A DNA stretch of 64,000 nucleotides from Parvibaculum sp. (GTDB lineage: Bacteria; Pseudomonadota; Alphaproteobacteria; Parvibaculales; Parvibaculaceae), in NCBI RefSeq assembly GCF_030651915.1, contig NZ_JAUSBV010000001.1, forward strand, positions 32,302-96,301, in the 5' to 3' direction. A program made the translations under genes and the position numbers. The notes under the pieces are model-generated. The model was not told the origin of the DNA, ran no database searches, and saw only the letters and a program-made list of their open reading frames with translations. Shown one piece after another: positions 56,392-64,000 of this stretch; within the stretch, counting starts at the first letter, position 1; every line of letters begins with the position of its first letter.

Positions 56392-57393
56392 ATGAAGCAT
56401 GTGATGGTGACGGGCGGGGTCGGCTCCGTCGGGCGCGCCGTGGTCGAGCGGCTGCTGGCAACCTGCCCCGAAGTCGAACGGATCGTGATCTATTCGCGCG
56501 ACGAGCATAAGCAGGGCGATCTGGCACAGGAGCTTGCCGCGCATGCCGGAAAGCTTGATTTCATCATCGGCGATGTGAAGGATCGCGACCATCTGCGCCG
56601 CAGCCTGCGCGGCGTCGATACGGTTGTGCACACCGCCGCGATGCGTCTGGTCCCCCATGCTGAGGCCAATCCCGAGGAATGCCTGCGCACCAATGTCGAA
56701 GGCGCCATGAGTCTGGCCGCCGCCGTCAGTGACAGCAAGGTGCGCAAGGTGGTCGGGATTTCAAGCGACAAGGCTGTGGCACCCACCACGATCTACGGGG
56801 CCAGCAAATTCGCCATGGAGCGGGTCTTTCTGAATGCCGACCGGATTACGGATACCCGCTTTTCGCTGGTGCGTTATGCCAATATCCTCAACAGCCGCAG
56901 TTCGGTCGCGCCGCTGTTCCTCAAGCAGCGCGACACGGGCGTGCTGACCATCACGGACCCGCAGATGTCGCGCTTTTCGATCACCATGCGCGAAGGGGTC
57001 GATCTGATCCTGTTCGCCCTGGAATATGGTTGGGGGGGCGAATTGATCTGCCCGATCGCGCCCTCCTACCGGGTGCGCGACATGGCGACGGCCATCGCAC
57101 CGGATGCCGAGCATCGCGTCATTGGCGCGCGCCCCGGCGAGAAGTTGCACGAGGCCATGTTCTCGATGACCGAAGCACCGTTCGTGGTCCGCCGTGAGGG
57201 TTATTACATCGTCACACCGACGCGCGGGCGCTGGAAGCTGACCGACTATTGCGCCGATATCCCCGAGGCGCGTCCGCTCGAGACCCTGTTCGAATACGAC
57301 TCCGGCAGCAATGACGATTGGCTAAGCGTTGAGGATATCCGCGCTCTGGTCTGTCGTGTGTTTGGATTGAATCGTAGCTTAGATAGTCAATGA
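56392..57393 (+). CDS. UDP-sugar 4,6-dehydratase (FlaA1/WbjB-like)
   Basis: The 333-residue SDR enzyme has TGGVGSVGRAVVERLL (7-22), a SSDKAVAPTTIYGASK segment with Asp126, Lys127, Tyr135 and Lys139, which are the catalytic residues of the short UDP-GlcNAc 4,6-dehydratases (WbjB/FlaA1), and the downstream HRVIGARPGEKLHEAMFS. It makes a 4-keto-6-deoxy sugar nucleotide. A second, truncated copy of its C-terminal third lies 0.8 kb downstream. Confidence 0.88.
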   Translation: MKHVMVTGGVGSVGRAVVERLLATCPEVERIVIYSRDEHKQGDLAQELAAHAGKLDFIIGDVKDRDHLRRSLRGVDTVVHTAAMRLVPHAEANPEECLRTNVEGAMSLAAAVSDSKVRKVVGISSDKAVAPTTIYGASKFAMERVFLNADRITDTRFSLVRYANILNSRSSVAPLFLKQRDTGVLTITDPQMSRFSITMREGVDLILFALEYGWGGELICPIAPSYRVRDMATAIAPDAEHRVIGARPGEKLHEAMFSMTEAPFVVRREGYYIVTPTRGRWKLTDYCADIPEARPLETLFEYDSGSNDDWLSVEDIRALVCRVFGLNRSLDSQ

Positions 57394-57431
57394 AATACAA
57401 TTCAGCACTATTGGGAAAAAGAAATTAAAAT

Positions 57432-58184
57432 ATGCAAAAATTCAAGCGAATGGTAACCGAAGCGTTACTTAAATATTTAGGAAGAATTGCGACATTCCCC
57501 TTCAGGTTTAGGGAAAGTAAGGTGCGACGCCCGCCTACCATATCCCACCTTCAGTGGGAGCAATACTTGCTCGACAATTTCGATAAGGAAGATATGAAAA
57601 TACTTGAGGTTGGGTCGCGGAATGTGACTGGCTCACCTTATGGGAAAAGATTCCAAAAGGCGCAATATACCGGTTTTGACTTCTATGACGGTGGTAATGT
57701 TGATGTGGTTGGTGACGCACATAAGCTCTCTAGCTACTTCAGAGAGGGGGAGAAGTTTGATCTAATTTTCTCCTCAGCTGTGTTCGAACATCTCCACATG
57801 CCTTGGGTGGTTGCGGAGGAAATTCAAAAACTCCTCAAAGTCGGTGGATATGTCTTTGTCGAAACGCACTTTGCGTTTGCTGCGCACGAACGTCCTTGGA
57901 ATTTTTTCCAATTTTCAGATATGGGACTGAGAGCACTTTTTAGCAGTGCGCTTGGGTTCGAGCTTATTGAGAAAGGAATGAGCAATCCAATAGCTGGATA
58001 TTATGCACACGACTCAGACGCATATATGAGATTCCGGCCGCTCACCGAGCTATACTGTCACAGTGAGATTCTCTGCAAAAAAACACACGAAGCCGATATG
58101 TTCAGTTGGAACGACGTCAACATTGATGACGTCGTCGATGGCTCGCGCTATCCGACAAACACGACTAAGTATAGGTCGCGCTGA
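57432..58184 (+). CDS. class I SAM-dependent methyltransferase, AT-rich
   Basis: The 250-residue protein has MKILEVGSRNVTG (SAM motif I), a FDLIFSSAVFEHLHMPWVVAEEI segment and HVHTHFAFA-like VETHFAFAAHERPW, typical of small-molecule methyltransferases. Its DNA is noticeably AT-rich compared with all neighbours (third positions with A/T in the first 200 bp especially). It sits between the dehydratase gene and the dehydratase fragment, so it probably arrived separately. Substrate unknown. Confidence 0.75.
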   Translation: MQKFKRMVTEALLKYLGRIATFPFRFRESKVRRPPTISHLQWEQYLLDNFDKEDMKILEVGSRNVTGSPYGKRFQKAQYTGFDFYDGGNVDVVGDAHKLSSYFREGEKFDLIFSSAVFEHLHMPWVVAEEIQKLLKVGGYVFVETHFAFAAHERPWNFFQFSDMGLRALFSSALGFELIEKGMSNPIAGYYAHDSDAYMRFRPLTELYCHSEILCKKTHEADMFSWNDVNIDDVVDGSRYPTNTTKYRSR

Positions 58185-58201
58185 ATCGCTCTGTTGCACA
58201 C

Positions 58202-58593
58202 ATCGCGTGAATGGAGTCGATCTGGTGCTTCATGGCCTGTTCAACGGTTGGGGCGGCACCATCACCTGTCCACGCTCACCGAGCTACACCGTCGCCGACA
58301 TGGCGGCCGCGATCGGACCGAATGCCGAGCATCGGGTCATCGGTGCCCGGCCGGGCGAGAAACGACATGAGTCAATGTTCAGCCTGGTCGAAGCCTCCTT
58401 TGTCGTCAGTCATGGTTCCCACTACGTCGTCACGCCGCAAACAGGCCGGTCGAGTATCGAGGAGTATTGCGAAGCAACCGGTGCGCGGAAGTTAAGTTCT
58501 ATTTTTGAGTATGATTCCGGCAGCAATCCGGAAAGGCTTTCGGTTGAGGATCTGCGTTTGCTGATATCGTCCGAAATGGGGGGCGGGTTATAG
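58202..58593 (+). pseudogene. truncated C-terminal fragment of a second 4,6-dehydratase
   Basis: From NGVDLVLHGLFNGWGG onward about 127 residues are homologous to residues about 200-320 of the intact dehydratase (AEHRVIGARPGEK and FEYDSGSN are shared). The N-terminal two thirds, with cofactor-binding and catalytic residues, are gone. DNA identity to the intact gene is only moderate, so it is not a recent duplicate. It is the likely remnant of an earlier resident allele. Confidence 0.85.
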
Positions 58594-58607
58594 ATTTCAA
58601 GAAGCAC

Positions 58608-59582
58608 ATGGGCTGGCGGCAGGGCGTCTCCCGTAGCCGGGGCGGCTCAACACTGCGCGCGCTGGTCAAGCGAATACCGGGCGCACGTTTTCTCGCAAGG
58701 CGGGCGCGAAGTGTGCGATCCTTCATCGTGAATCTGTGTTGCCGGACCTATCAATCCAGACTGAATTCATCCTACTGGCGTTCCCATCATTTCGACGCGC
58801 TCGACGCTCCGTTTGCGATCAGCGATCACGCTCGGGAAAACTACGTCGTCCGAACTTCCGACAAGGTTATCGGCAAGCTGCTCTATTGTCGGGGCGACTT
58901 CGACCTTCGGAAGCTCGAGCGAGCCGTCAGGATCATCGAAGCGGAACGAGGCAGCGCCAGGATCGATATTATTTACGACATTGGGGCGAATGTCGGGCCG
59001 ATCTGCATTCCGGCGATAAAGCGCGGCTATGCCGCGCGTGCGGTCGCCTTTGAGCCCGATCCCGACAACTTCCGCTTGCTTCGAATTAATACACTCCTGA
59101 ACAGCGTCGACGATCGCATCGTTTGCCATCAGGTGGCGCTCGGTGCCGAAATCGGCGAAGCGAAGTTGATACAGAACACCGAGAACCACGGCGATCACCG
59201 GATCGCTCTGTGCCAGGAAACACCGGTCGGCGACGCCGTGACGGTGTCCGTGCGCCGCCTTGACGATTTCATGCCGGAGACAGCCGGCGTGGATTGCCTG
59301 CTCTGGATCGACGTGCAAGGGTTTGAAGCCGAGGTTCTGGCCGGCGGCACCAAGGCTCTTCAAGCCGGATGGCCTCTGGTGCTCGAGTTTACGCCACAGG
59401 ATTTGAAGGCAAATGGTTCCTTCGATCGCTTTCTCGATCTTTTGACGACGAGTCGATACAGCAAAATATTCGATCTGGAATCCCCATCCACCGGTTCGAG
59501 ACCCGTGTCCCGCGCGGTATTGACGGAGCTGGCGGCCGACCTCGGTCGGCGTCAGACCTTTACCGATATTCTGCTGCTGTAG
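58608..59582 (+). CDS. FkbM family methyltransferase
   Basis: The 324-residue protein has a basic N-terminal helix (about 1-50) and the FkbM domain: IIYDIGANVGPICIPAI, AVAFEPDPDNFRLLRINTLLNS, and LLWIDVQGFEAEVLAGG. It starts 15 bp after the dehydratase remnant and belongs to the GC-rich resident style. It would methylate a sugar hydroxyl. Confidence 0.85.
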   Translation: MGWRQGVSRSRGGSTLRALVKRIPGARFLARRARSVRSFIVNLCCRTYQSRLNSSYWRSHHFDALDAPFAISDHARENYVVRTSDKVIGKLLYCRGDFDLRKLERAVRIIEAERGSARIDIIYDIGANVGPICIPAIKRGYAARAVAFEPDPDNFRLLRINTLLNSVDDRIVCHQVALGAEIGEAKLIQNTENHGDHRIALCQETPVGDAVTVSVRRLDDFMPETAGVDCLLWIDVQGFEAEVLAGGTKALQAGWPLVLEFTPQDLKANGSFDRFLDLLTTSRYSKIFDLESPSTGSRPVSRAVLTELAADLGRRQTFTDILLL

Positions 59583-59798
59583 AGCGATGAGTTGCTAACC
59601 AATCTCTGGTCGAATGGAGCCTGACCAAACATGCGCCAGTGTGAGAGAAATACTGCCTTGTCAATTTTTTGTATCGTAACACTGTCATGACAGTTCTGAG
59701 GCAGCACATCCGAAGGCTGATGGCGAAGGCCAATCTGACCGTGACGAAGCTTGCGACGTTCGATCGTCTCGTCGCGAATGAACAAAAGCTCCGACGCC

Positions 59799-60536
59799 AT
59801 GAGGCGTTTCTGGAATTTTCCAAACACGTTCACGAAGATCGATCTTCATCGAACGATCTCCTTGTTTCCACACGCCAGGGGCGAAATTTTCCAGGATATA
59901 TTTGCTGCTCTCGTGCTTGATGAGAAGGATTCCGGATTCTTCGTCGAATTCGGTGCGACGGACGGAGTCAACGGCAGCAACACATGGTTGTTCGAGAACC
60001 GGTTCGGCTGGGACGGTGTTCTGGCCGAGCCGGCTCGCGTCTGGCATGCGCAACTGGCTCGAAACCGCTGTTGCCGGATTTCCCACGCGTGCGTCTGGAT
60101 GGAAAGCGGGCAGACACTCCAGTTCCACGAAGTGGCGGATGCGGGTTTCTCCACACTGCAAGATTATGCCGGGCGCGATCGTCATGCCCGGCGCCGCAGG
60201 GCCGCGATCCGCTATCCAGTCGAGACGGTATCTCTGGACGATCTCCTGAAACGCTCGGATGCGCCGCGCAAGATTGACTTCATGAGCATCGATACGGAGG
60301 GCAGCGAGCGTGACATTCTTTCCGTGTTCCCCTTCGGGGACTGGGAAATCTCGATCATGACGGTGGAACACAATTTCCGCCCGGACCGGACCGCGATGCA
60401 TGACATCCTCTCCGCCAACGGGTTCGTGCGGGTCCTGCCGGAGCTTTCACAATTCGACGACTGGTATGTCGCGGAAGCCCTTGCGGCACGCGTTGCAACC
60501 GTCTTTCCAGACGGTGCCGAACAGACATCGACATGA
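59799..60536 (+). CDS. FkbM family methyltransferase with probable frameshifted N-terminus
   Basis: The FkbM core is intact: GFFVEFGATDGVNGSNTWLFE, LAEPARVWHAQLARNRC, and FMSIDTEGSERDIL. In the 59687 frame, a plausible N-terminus (ATG at 59687, then RRLMAKANLTVTKLATFDRLV and RHEAFLEFSK) runs until about 59830, where the FkbM-like sequence continues in the +1 frame as TFTKIDLHRTISLF. So the gene probably carries a one-base frameshift near 59828; the ATG at 59799 may be a fallback start. The next gene overlaps its stop by 4 bp. Sequencing error cannot be excluded. Confidence 0.65.
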   Translation: MRRFWNFPNTFTKIDLHRTISLFPHARGEIFQDIFAALVLDEKDSGFFVEFGATDGVNGSNTWLFENRFGWDGVLAEPARVWHAQLARNRCCRISHACVWMESGQTLQFHEVADAGFSTLQDYAGRDRHARRRRAAIRYPVETVSLDDLLKRSDAPRKIDFMSIDTEGSERDILSVFPFGDWEISIMTVEHNFRPDRTAMHDILSANGFVRVLPELSQFDDWYVAEALAARVATVFPDGAEQTST

Positions 60537-61339
60537 AGATTATTTCGCTGACATCCATTCCCAGCCGCTTCGATGGGCTCGGGCCGATCCTGGAATCGTT
60601 GGTCGCGCAGAATGTGGATGAGGTCAGGCTCTACATTCCCAACCGGTATCTCCGCTTCGCCGACTGGAACGGCTCTCTCCCGGATGTGCCAGAAGGCGTG
60701 ACGATATGCAGAACGGAGGATGATCTCGGGCTGGCGACGAAGATTCTTCCCGCATGCCGCGATTTTTGGGGGCAGGATGCCCAGATATTGTTTTGCGATG
60801 ACGATTGCCTGGTGGAAAAAGGCTGGGCTGACCGGTTGTTCCGTATTCAGGGTCGTCGCCCCTCTGACGCCGTCGCCGTATATGTACGGCCGGTCGAAGG
60901 ATATGTTCCCAACCGGGTGAAAACGCCTGGCATTCGTGCGTGGCAACTTCCGATCAAGTATGATGTTCCGTTTCGTCTATCCCGGCTTTTGTCGAAATTT
61001 GTCGGCACGCCGACACTGCGTCGCCGGCCTTTCGTGATACCCGGCTATGGCGAAATCTTCTTCGGCGTGGCAGGGGTCGTTGTGCGCCCGGAATTCTTCG
61101 ACGAAGCGACCTTCGATATTCCTCCTGTTGCCTGGCCTGTGGATGACATATGGCTGTCAGCCAACCTCGCCCGCCTCAATGTTCGTATCTATTGTCCATG
61201 GATGGTGGCCTTGCCGATTTCTTCTTACCTGGCGGACCAGGACTCTCTTCAGGAAAGCGAATTCGAAGGCAAGAAGCGGCAAGAGTTGAACAGGAATGCC
61301 GCGCAACTCTGCCAGCAGAAATTTCAAATCTGGGGCTGA
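60533..61339 (+). CDS. glycosyltransferase-like protein (GT-A, DDD motif)
   Basis: The 268-residue protein has the nucleotide-sugar transferase look of GT-A: an N-terminal MKIISLTSIPSRFDGLGPILESL, a TEDDLGLATKILPA stretch, and a metal-binding CDDDCLVEKGW around residue 87-97. The ATG overlaps the FkbM gene stop by 4 bp. It may transfer a sugar, but I cannot assign it to a numbered family. Confidence 0.7.
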   Translation: MKIISLTSIPSRFDGLGPILESLVAQNVDEVRLYIPNRYLRFADWNGSLPDVPEGVTICRTEDDLGLATKILPACRDFWGQDAQILFCDDDCLVEKGWADRLFRIQGRRPSDAVAVYVRPVEGYVPNRVKTPGIRAWQLPIKYDVPFRLSRLLSKFVGTPTLRRRPFVIPGYGEIFFGVAGVVVRPEFFDEATFDIPPVAWPVDDIWLSANLARLNVRIYCPWMVALPISSYLADQDSLQESEFEGKKRQELNRNAAQLCQQKFQIWG

Positions 61340-61594
61340 TCGTGGCGAGCTCAGCAGCCTCAGTTGTACAACACAGAGAGTTGAAGGAAGTATTTGGCCG
61401 GATCGACGGGTCCAGTGGCAATCGGTCCCGGAGCGGCGGTGTGCCCTTCAACCCGGAATTTCTCTCCGCGTGCGGATTTTATCCGGTGTGGATTGAGGCC
61501 TGGAGCGGCAACGCTTTTGTTGAAATCGCGCTGCCAGACTGGAAGCGGAAGACAGTGACTGATTTGGCCGCGGCCTATACTCACAGCAATCCGA

Positions 61595-62461
61595 ATGTGC
61601 GGCATGGATAGTTCAACCGGTGTGAAGGTATCGATTGTTCTGCCGGCCTATAACGCAGAGATGTTTGTCGGCGACGCTGTGAACTCGGTCCTCTCGCAAA
61701 CCTGCGAGGATTGGGAGTTGATCGTTATCGACGATGGCAGCAATGATGGAACATCCGAAGTCGTGTCCGGTTTTAACGATGCCCGCATAAAGCTGATCCG
61801 GCAGCCGAATGCCGGCGTAAGTACGGCCCGGAATCGCGGTCTTCGTGCTGCTCGTGGCGGGTATATTACCTTTCTGGACGCGGACGATCTTCTTCCGCCG
61901 GACGCCCTGAAAATCCGCGCCGAATTCCTGGATGGAAATCCGGATGTCGATATCGTCAACGGCTCGGTGCAGATTGAAGCCGGTGTGTCGGGAAAGATAA
62001 CGAGCCTTTACAGGCCCGACGTTCACCGCCAGAAGCTATTTGACCGCCTCGTGCGCATGGATCCGGCCGTCTTCTTCGGGGTGTGCTATATGTTGCGGCG
62101 TGCTTGTGTGCGGGAGCATGTGTTTCCACCCGGTCAGACGCATGCTGAGGATATTACATTTTTTCTCGAAGTGGCGCATGACGAGGATATTTCCTACGCT
62201 GCGGTAGACAGCGTCGTATACCGATACAGGGTCGCGCCCCATTCCGCGATGGCAAATCTTGACGGGATCGAGAGCGGCTATATGAGCTTGCTGCGCGCGG
62301 CTGAAAACATGCATCGGATTGGACCGCAGCAAATGTCCTATCTGCGGCGGAGGATATCCTCGATTCTTCTGAAGTCCTGGCTTCGCCGGGGCAATGTGTG
62401 GAAGGCCATCAGGGTGGTGCTGACCGTTCATGGCAGGTGGTGGAATGCACGACACGAATGA
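61595..62461 (+). CDS. family 2 glycosyltransferase
   Basis: The 288-residue protein has the GT2 start VSIVLPAYNAEMFVGDAVNSVLSQTCEDWELIVIDDGSNDGT, the LDADD metal site at residue 94-98 and a C-terminal QTHAEDITFFLEVA part. It should be an inverting transferase. The ATG at 61595 is used; the ATG at 61604 is an equally possible start. It lies 255 bp after the previous gene. Confidence 0.88.
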   Translation: MCGMDSSTGVKVSIVLPAYNAEMFVGDAVNSVLSQTCEDWELIVIDDGSNDGTSEVVSGFNDARIKLIRQPNAGVSTARNRGLRAARGGYITFLDADDLLPPDALKIRAEFLDGNPDVDIVNGSVQIEAGVSGKITSLYRPDVHRQKLFDRLVRMDPAVFFGVCYMLRRACVREHVFPPGQTHAEDITFFLEVAHDEDISYAAVDSVVYRYRVAPHSAMANLDGIESGYMSLLRAAENMHRIGPQQMSYLRRRISSILLKSWLRRGNVWKAIRVVLTVHGRWWNARHE

Positions 62462-62755
62462 GCCGAGCGAGGGCGTGGTCCGGTTTCGGCGTGGACTCAA
62501 AAAGTAGCATCTAATTGCGTATTTGTGATCTCGGGGCTTGGGAGTGTGCAGGTTGACATGCACAACATATGCGGGCCGTCTTGCTCGTCCCGCAGCGAAA
62601 GACGCGACCTCGAACGGCGATGTCCACACGATGTGGAAAATCGTTGGCGCGACGATAATTTCATCAGTCAGTATTCCGGCACCAGGTGACGATTTGAAAA
62701 CTTCGATATGTCGTATTGACCTTGGCGTCAGGATCTATCCGGAAATGACCTATCG

Positions 62756-63904
62756 ATGCTGAAGAACCGCCCTGAGATTGACGGGTTGAGGGCTGTCGCT
62801 GTATTGCCAGTGATATTGTTTCACGCTGGCTTTTCGTCGTTCAGCGGCGGCTTTATCGGCGTCGATGTATTCTTCGTGATAAGCGGCTATCTGATCACGA
62901 CGATCATCGTCGAAGAGCGCCGTGCTGGCAAATTTACGCTTCTTGGCTTTTACGAACGGCGCGCGCGCAGAATTCTTCCTGCTCTTTATTTTGTCATATT
63001 TTGCTGTCTACCATTTGCATGGCTATGGATGACGCCAGACCAGGCCGAGTTGTTTGGGTTTAGTGTCATCGCTGTGTCTCTGTTTGCTGCAAATATACTA
63101 TTCTGGCGGCAAACCGGATACTTCGCGGGCCCGGCAGAAGAAATGCCGTTGCTCCACACATGGAGCCTTGCAGTCGAGGAGCAATTTTATCTGATATTTC
63201 CTATATTCGTGTTGCTCGCGTGGCGAATTGGGCTACGAAATCTGGCGATCTCAATAGGAATTCTGGCAGCGATTAGCCTCGGTATTGCCGAATGGGGATG
63301 GCGCTTCAAACCGATTGCAAATTTCTATCTTCTTCCCACGCGCGCATGGGAACTGCTGGTTGGCTCCATGGCAGCAATCTATCTCGTCCGTCGGCCGATG
63401 TCCTTCGGCCATTGGAACCAGCCCGCGTCGCTCGGCGGTTTGGGCCTTATTCTCTATGCGGTCGTCGTGTTCGACAGCGGAACGCCCTTTCCGAGCCTTC
63501 TTACTTTGGTGCCTGTGGTTGGTGCAGTGCTGATCATACTCTTCGCGACGCCCGAAACGCTCGTAAGTCGCCTATTGTCGCTCGCGCCTTTCGTTGGCAT
63601 CGGCCTGATCAGCTATAGTGCATATCTTTGGCACCAACCATTGTTTGCCTTCGCACGGCTTCGCTCGATTGATGAGCCAGATACGTCGCTGATGCTAGCG
63701 CTCGTGGCACTTGCACTCTCTCTGGCGTGGGCCAGTTGGCATTTTGTCGAAAACCCTTTCCGGGACAAAGTGCGCATCTCGCGTATCCGTATCTTCACAG
63801 TGGCGCCGTTAACGGCAATGCTGCTGATTGCCATCGGCCTGTTCGGCGCCGATAGAGGTCGACTAGGTAGTGGACTCATAAGCACGGGCCCATATCCGGA
63901 TTGA
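62756..63904 (+). CDS. OafA-like acyltransferase, 3' end cut by an IS element
   Basis: The 382-residue product has the membrane acyltransferase-3 domain: EIDGLRAVAVLPVILFHAG with His23, FSGGFIGVDVFFVISGYLIT, and about ten helices to residue 365. It should O-acetylate the polysaccharide. OafA-type proteins with this N-terminus usually carry a further C-terminal SGNH domain, which is absent. The last about 15 codons, from base 63855 on, read into an IS end, so the gene is truncated there. The encoded integral part may still fold. Confidence 0.75.
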   Translation: MLKNRPEIDGLRAVAVLPVILFHAGFSSFSGGFIGVDVFFVISGYLITTIIVEERRAGKFTLLGFYERRARRILPALYFVIFCCLPFAWLWMTPDQAELFGFSVIAVSLFAANILFWRQTGYFAGPAEEMPLLHTWSLAVEEQFYLIFPIFVLLAWRIGLRNLAISIGILAAISLGIAEWGWRFKPIANFYLLPTRAWELLVGSMAAIYLVRRPMSFGHWNQPASLGGLGLILYAVVVFDSGTPFPSLLTLVPVVGAVLIILFATPETLVSRLLSLAPFVGIGLISYSAYLWHQPLFAFARLRSIDEPDTSLMLALVALALSLAWASWHFVENPFRDKVRISRIRIFTVAPLTAMLLIAIGLFGADRGRLGSGLISTGPYPD

Positions 63905-64000
63905 AGCGATGGCGACCGCAGCGAGGAAGTTGCGTGCGAGCTTGTCGAAGCGCGTGGCGACGCGCCTGAAGTGCTTGAGCTTGTTGAAGAAGCGCTCGAC
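63855..64000 (-). mobile_element. IS5-family insertion sequence, partial at window edge
   Basis: The last 146 bases carry the end of an IS whose transposase is on the minus strand. The element begins about 63855 in GAGGTCGACTAGG, just after a TA that may be its target. Only one end is in view, so its full length and target duplication are not known. Confidence 0.7.
63863..64000 (-). CDS. IS5-family transposase, C-terminal part
   Basis: The visible 45 residues, reading inward from the window end, are VERFFNKLKHFRRVATRFDK, then LARNFLAAVAIASIRIW and ARAYESTT, which is the typical C-terminus of IS5/IS427-group DDE transposases. The N-terminal part with the DDE residues lies beyond the window. 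Confidence 0.85.
   Translation of the reverse strand, partial: VERFFNKLKHFRRVATRFDKLARNFLAAVAIASIRIWARAYESTT

Noticed and set aside
61342-61611. GTG-started 89-residue frame between two glycosyltransferase genes
   Set aside because: It has no ribosome-binding site and no recognised domain; it may be decayed coding DNA, but this cannot be supported.

Overview
The window is GC-rich (about 60-65 % by eye), gene-dense chromosomal DNA of an alphaproteobacterium. Evidence for that lineage is an ECF11-type sigma/ChrR pair with TGATCC promoter motifs, an alphaproteobacterial Zur box, a solitary Cox11 gene, an NsrR-type Rrf2 regulator, a CtrA-type TTAA-N7-TTAA box and the overall gene style. The repeat types recall the Parvibaculum/Hyphomicrobiales side of the class, but this is only an impression and no genus is claimed.

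Positions 1-32.5 kb are a housekeeping and stress region. It starts inside a papain-like protease fused to an alpha/beta hydrolase, followed by an MFS transporter, a repeat-rich gap, rlmJ and ppk2. A Zur-box-controlled ZnuD-like zinc receptor comes next. A photooxidative-stress type module follows: ECF sigma and ChrR-like anti-sigma, diverging from an FAD oxidoreductase and a DUF1365 gene. Then come a GGDEF-EAL enzyme, two acyl-CoA dehydrogenases, an nsrR/DUF1971 nitric-oxide response locus, a SemiSWEET transporter, an alcohol dehydrogenase, a GST, a stomatin/NfeD pair, envelope-stress small proteins, cardiolipin synthase, a second TonB receptor, cox11, a rhomboid protease, an aldose epimerase, a GmhA-like SIS protein, a site-2 protease and an outer-membrane barrel protein.

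Positions 33-64 kb are a surface-polysaccharide region. It opens with kdsD (KDO precursor supply) and a metallophosphatase. The export machinery follows: Wza-type lipoprotein, a secreted protein, an outer-membrane barrel protein, a Wzc-type tyrosine kinase and an O-antigen ligase/polymerase-like protein. A NusG/RfaH-like antiterminator precedes an ops-like element and the sugar genes. UDP-sugar epimerase and TviB/WbpA-type dehydrogenase are followed by an apparently inserted cassette of ABC flippase, glycosyltransferases and wbpB-wbpD-wbpE. WbpA, B, E and D together would make UDP-2,3-diacetamido-2,3-dideoxy-glucuronate. The cassette ends at a 4,6-dehydratase, an AT-rich methyltransferase gene and the remnant of a second dehydratase, which I read as a recombination scar. 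FkbM methyltransferases, glycosyltransferases and an OafA-like acyltransferase cut by an IS5-family element close the window.

The most notable signals are two arrays of three TGACAG boxes at exact 11-bp spacing (Pho-box-like) in an otherwise empty 617-bp gap, the NusG-paralogue/ops pairing, the ChrR-like anti-sigma lacking three of four zinc ligands, the SIS isomerase lacking two zinc ligands, and the dehydratase scar. Gene starts were chosen by ribosome-binding site, overlap and promoter position; all functional calls are by recognition of motifs, without database searches.
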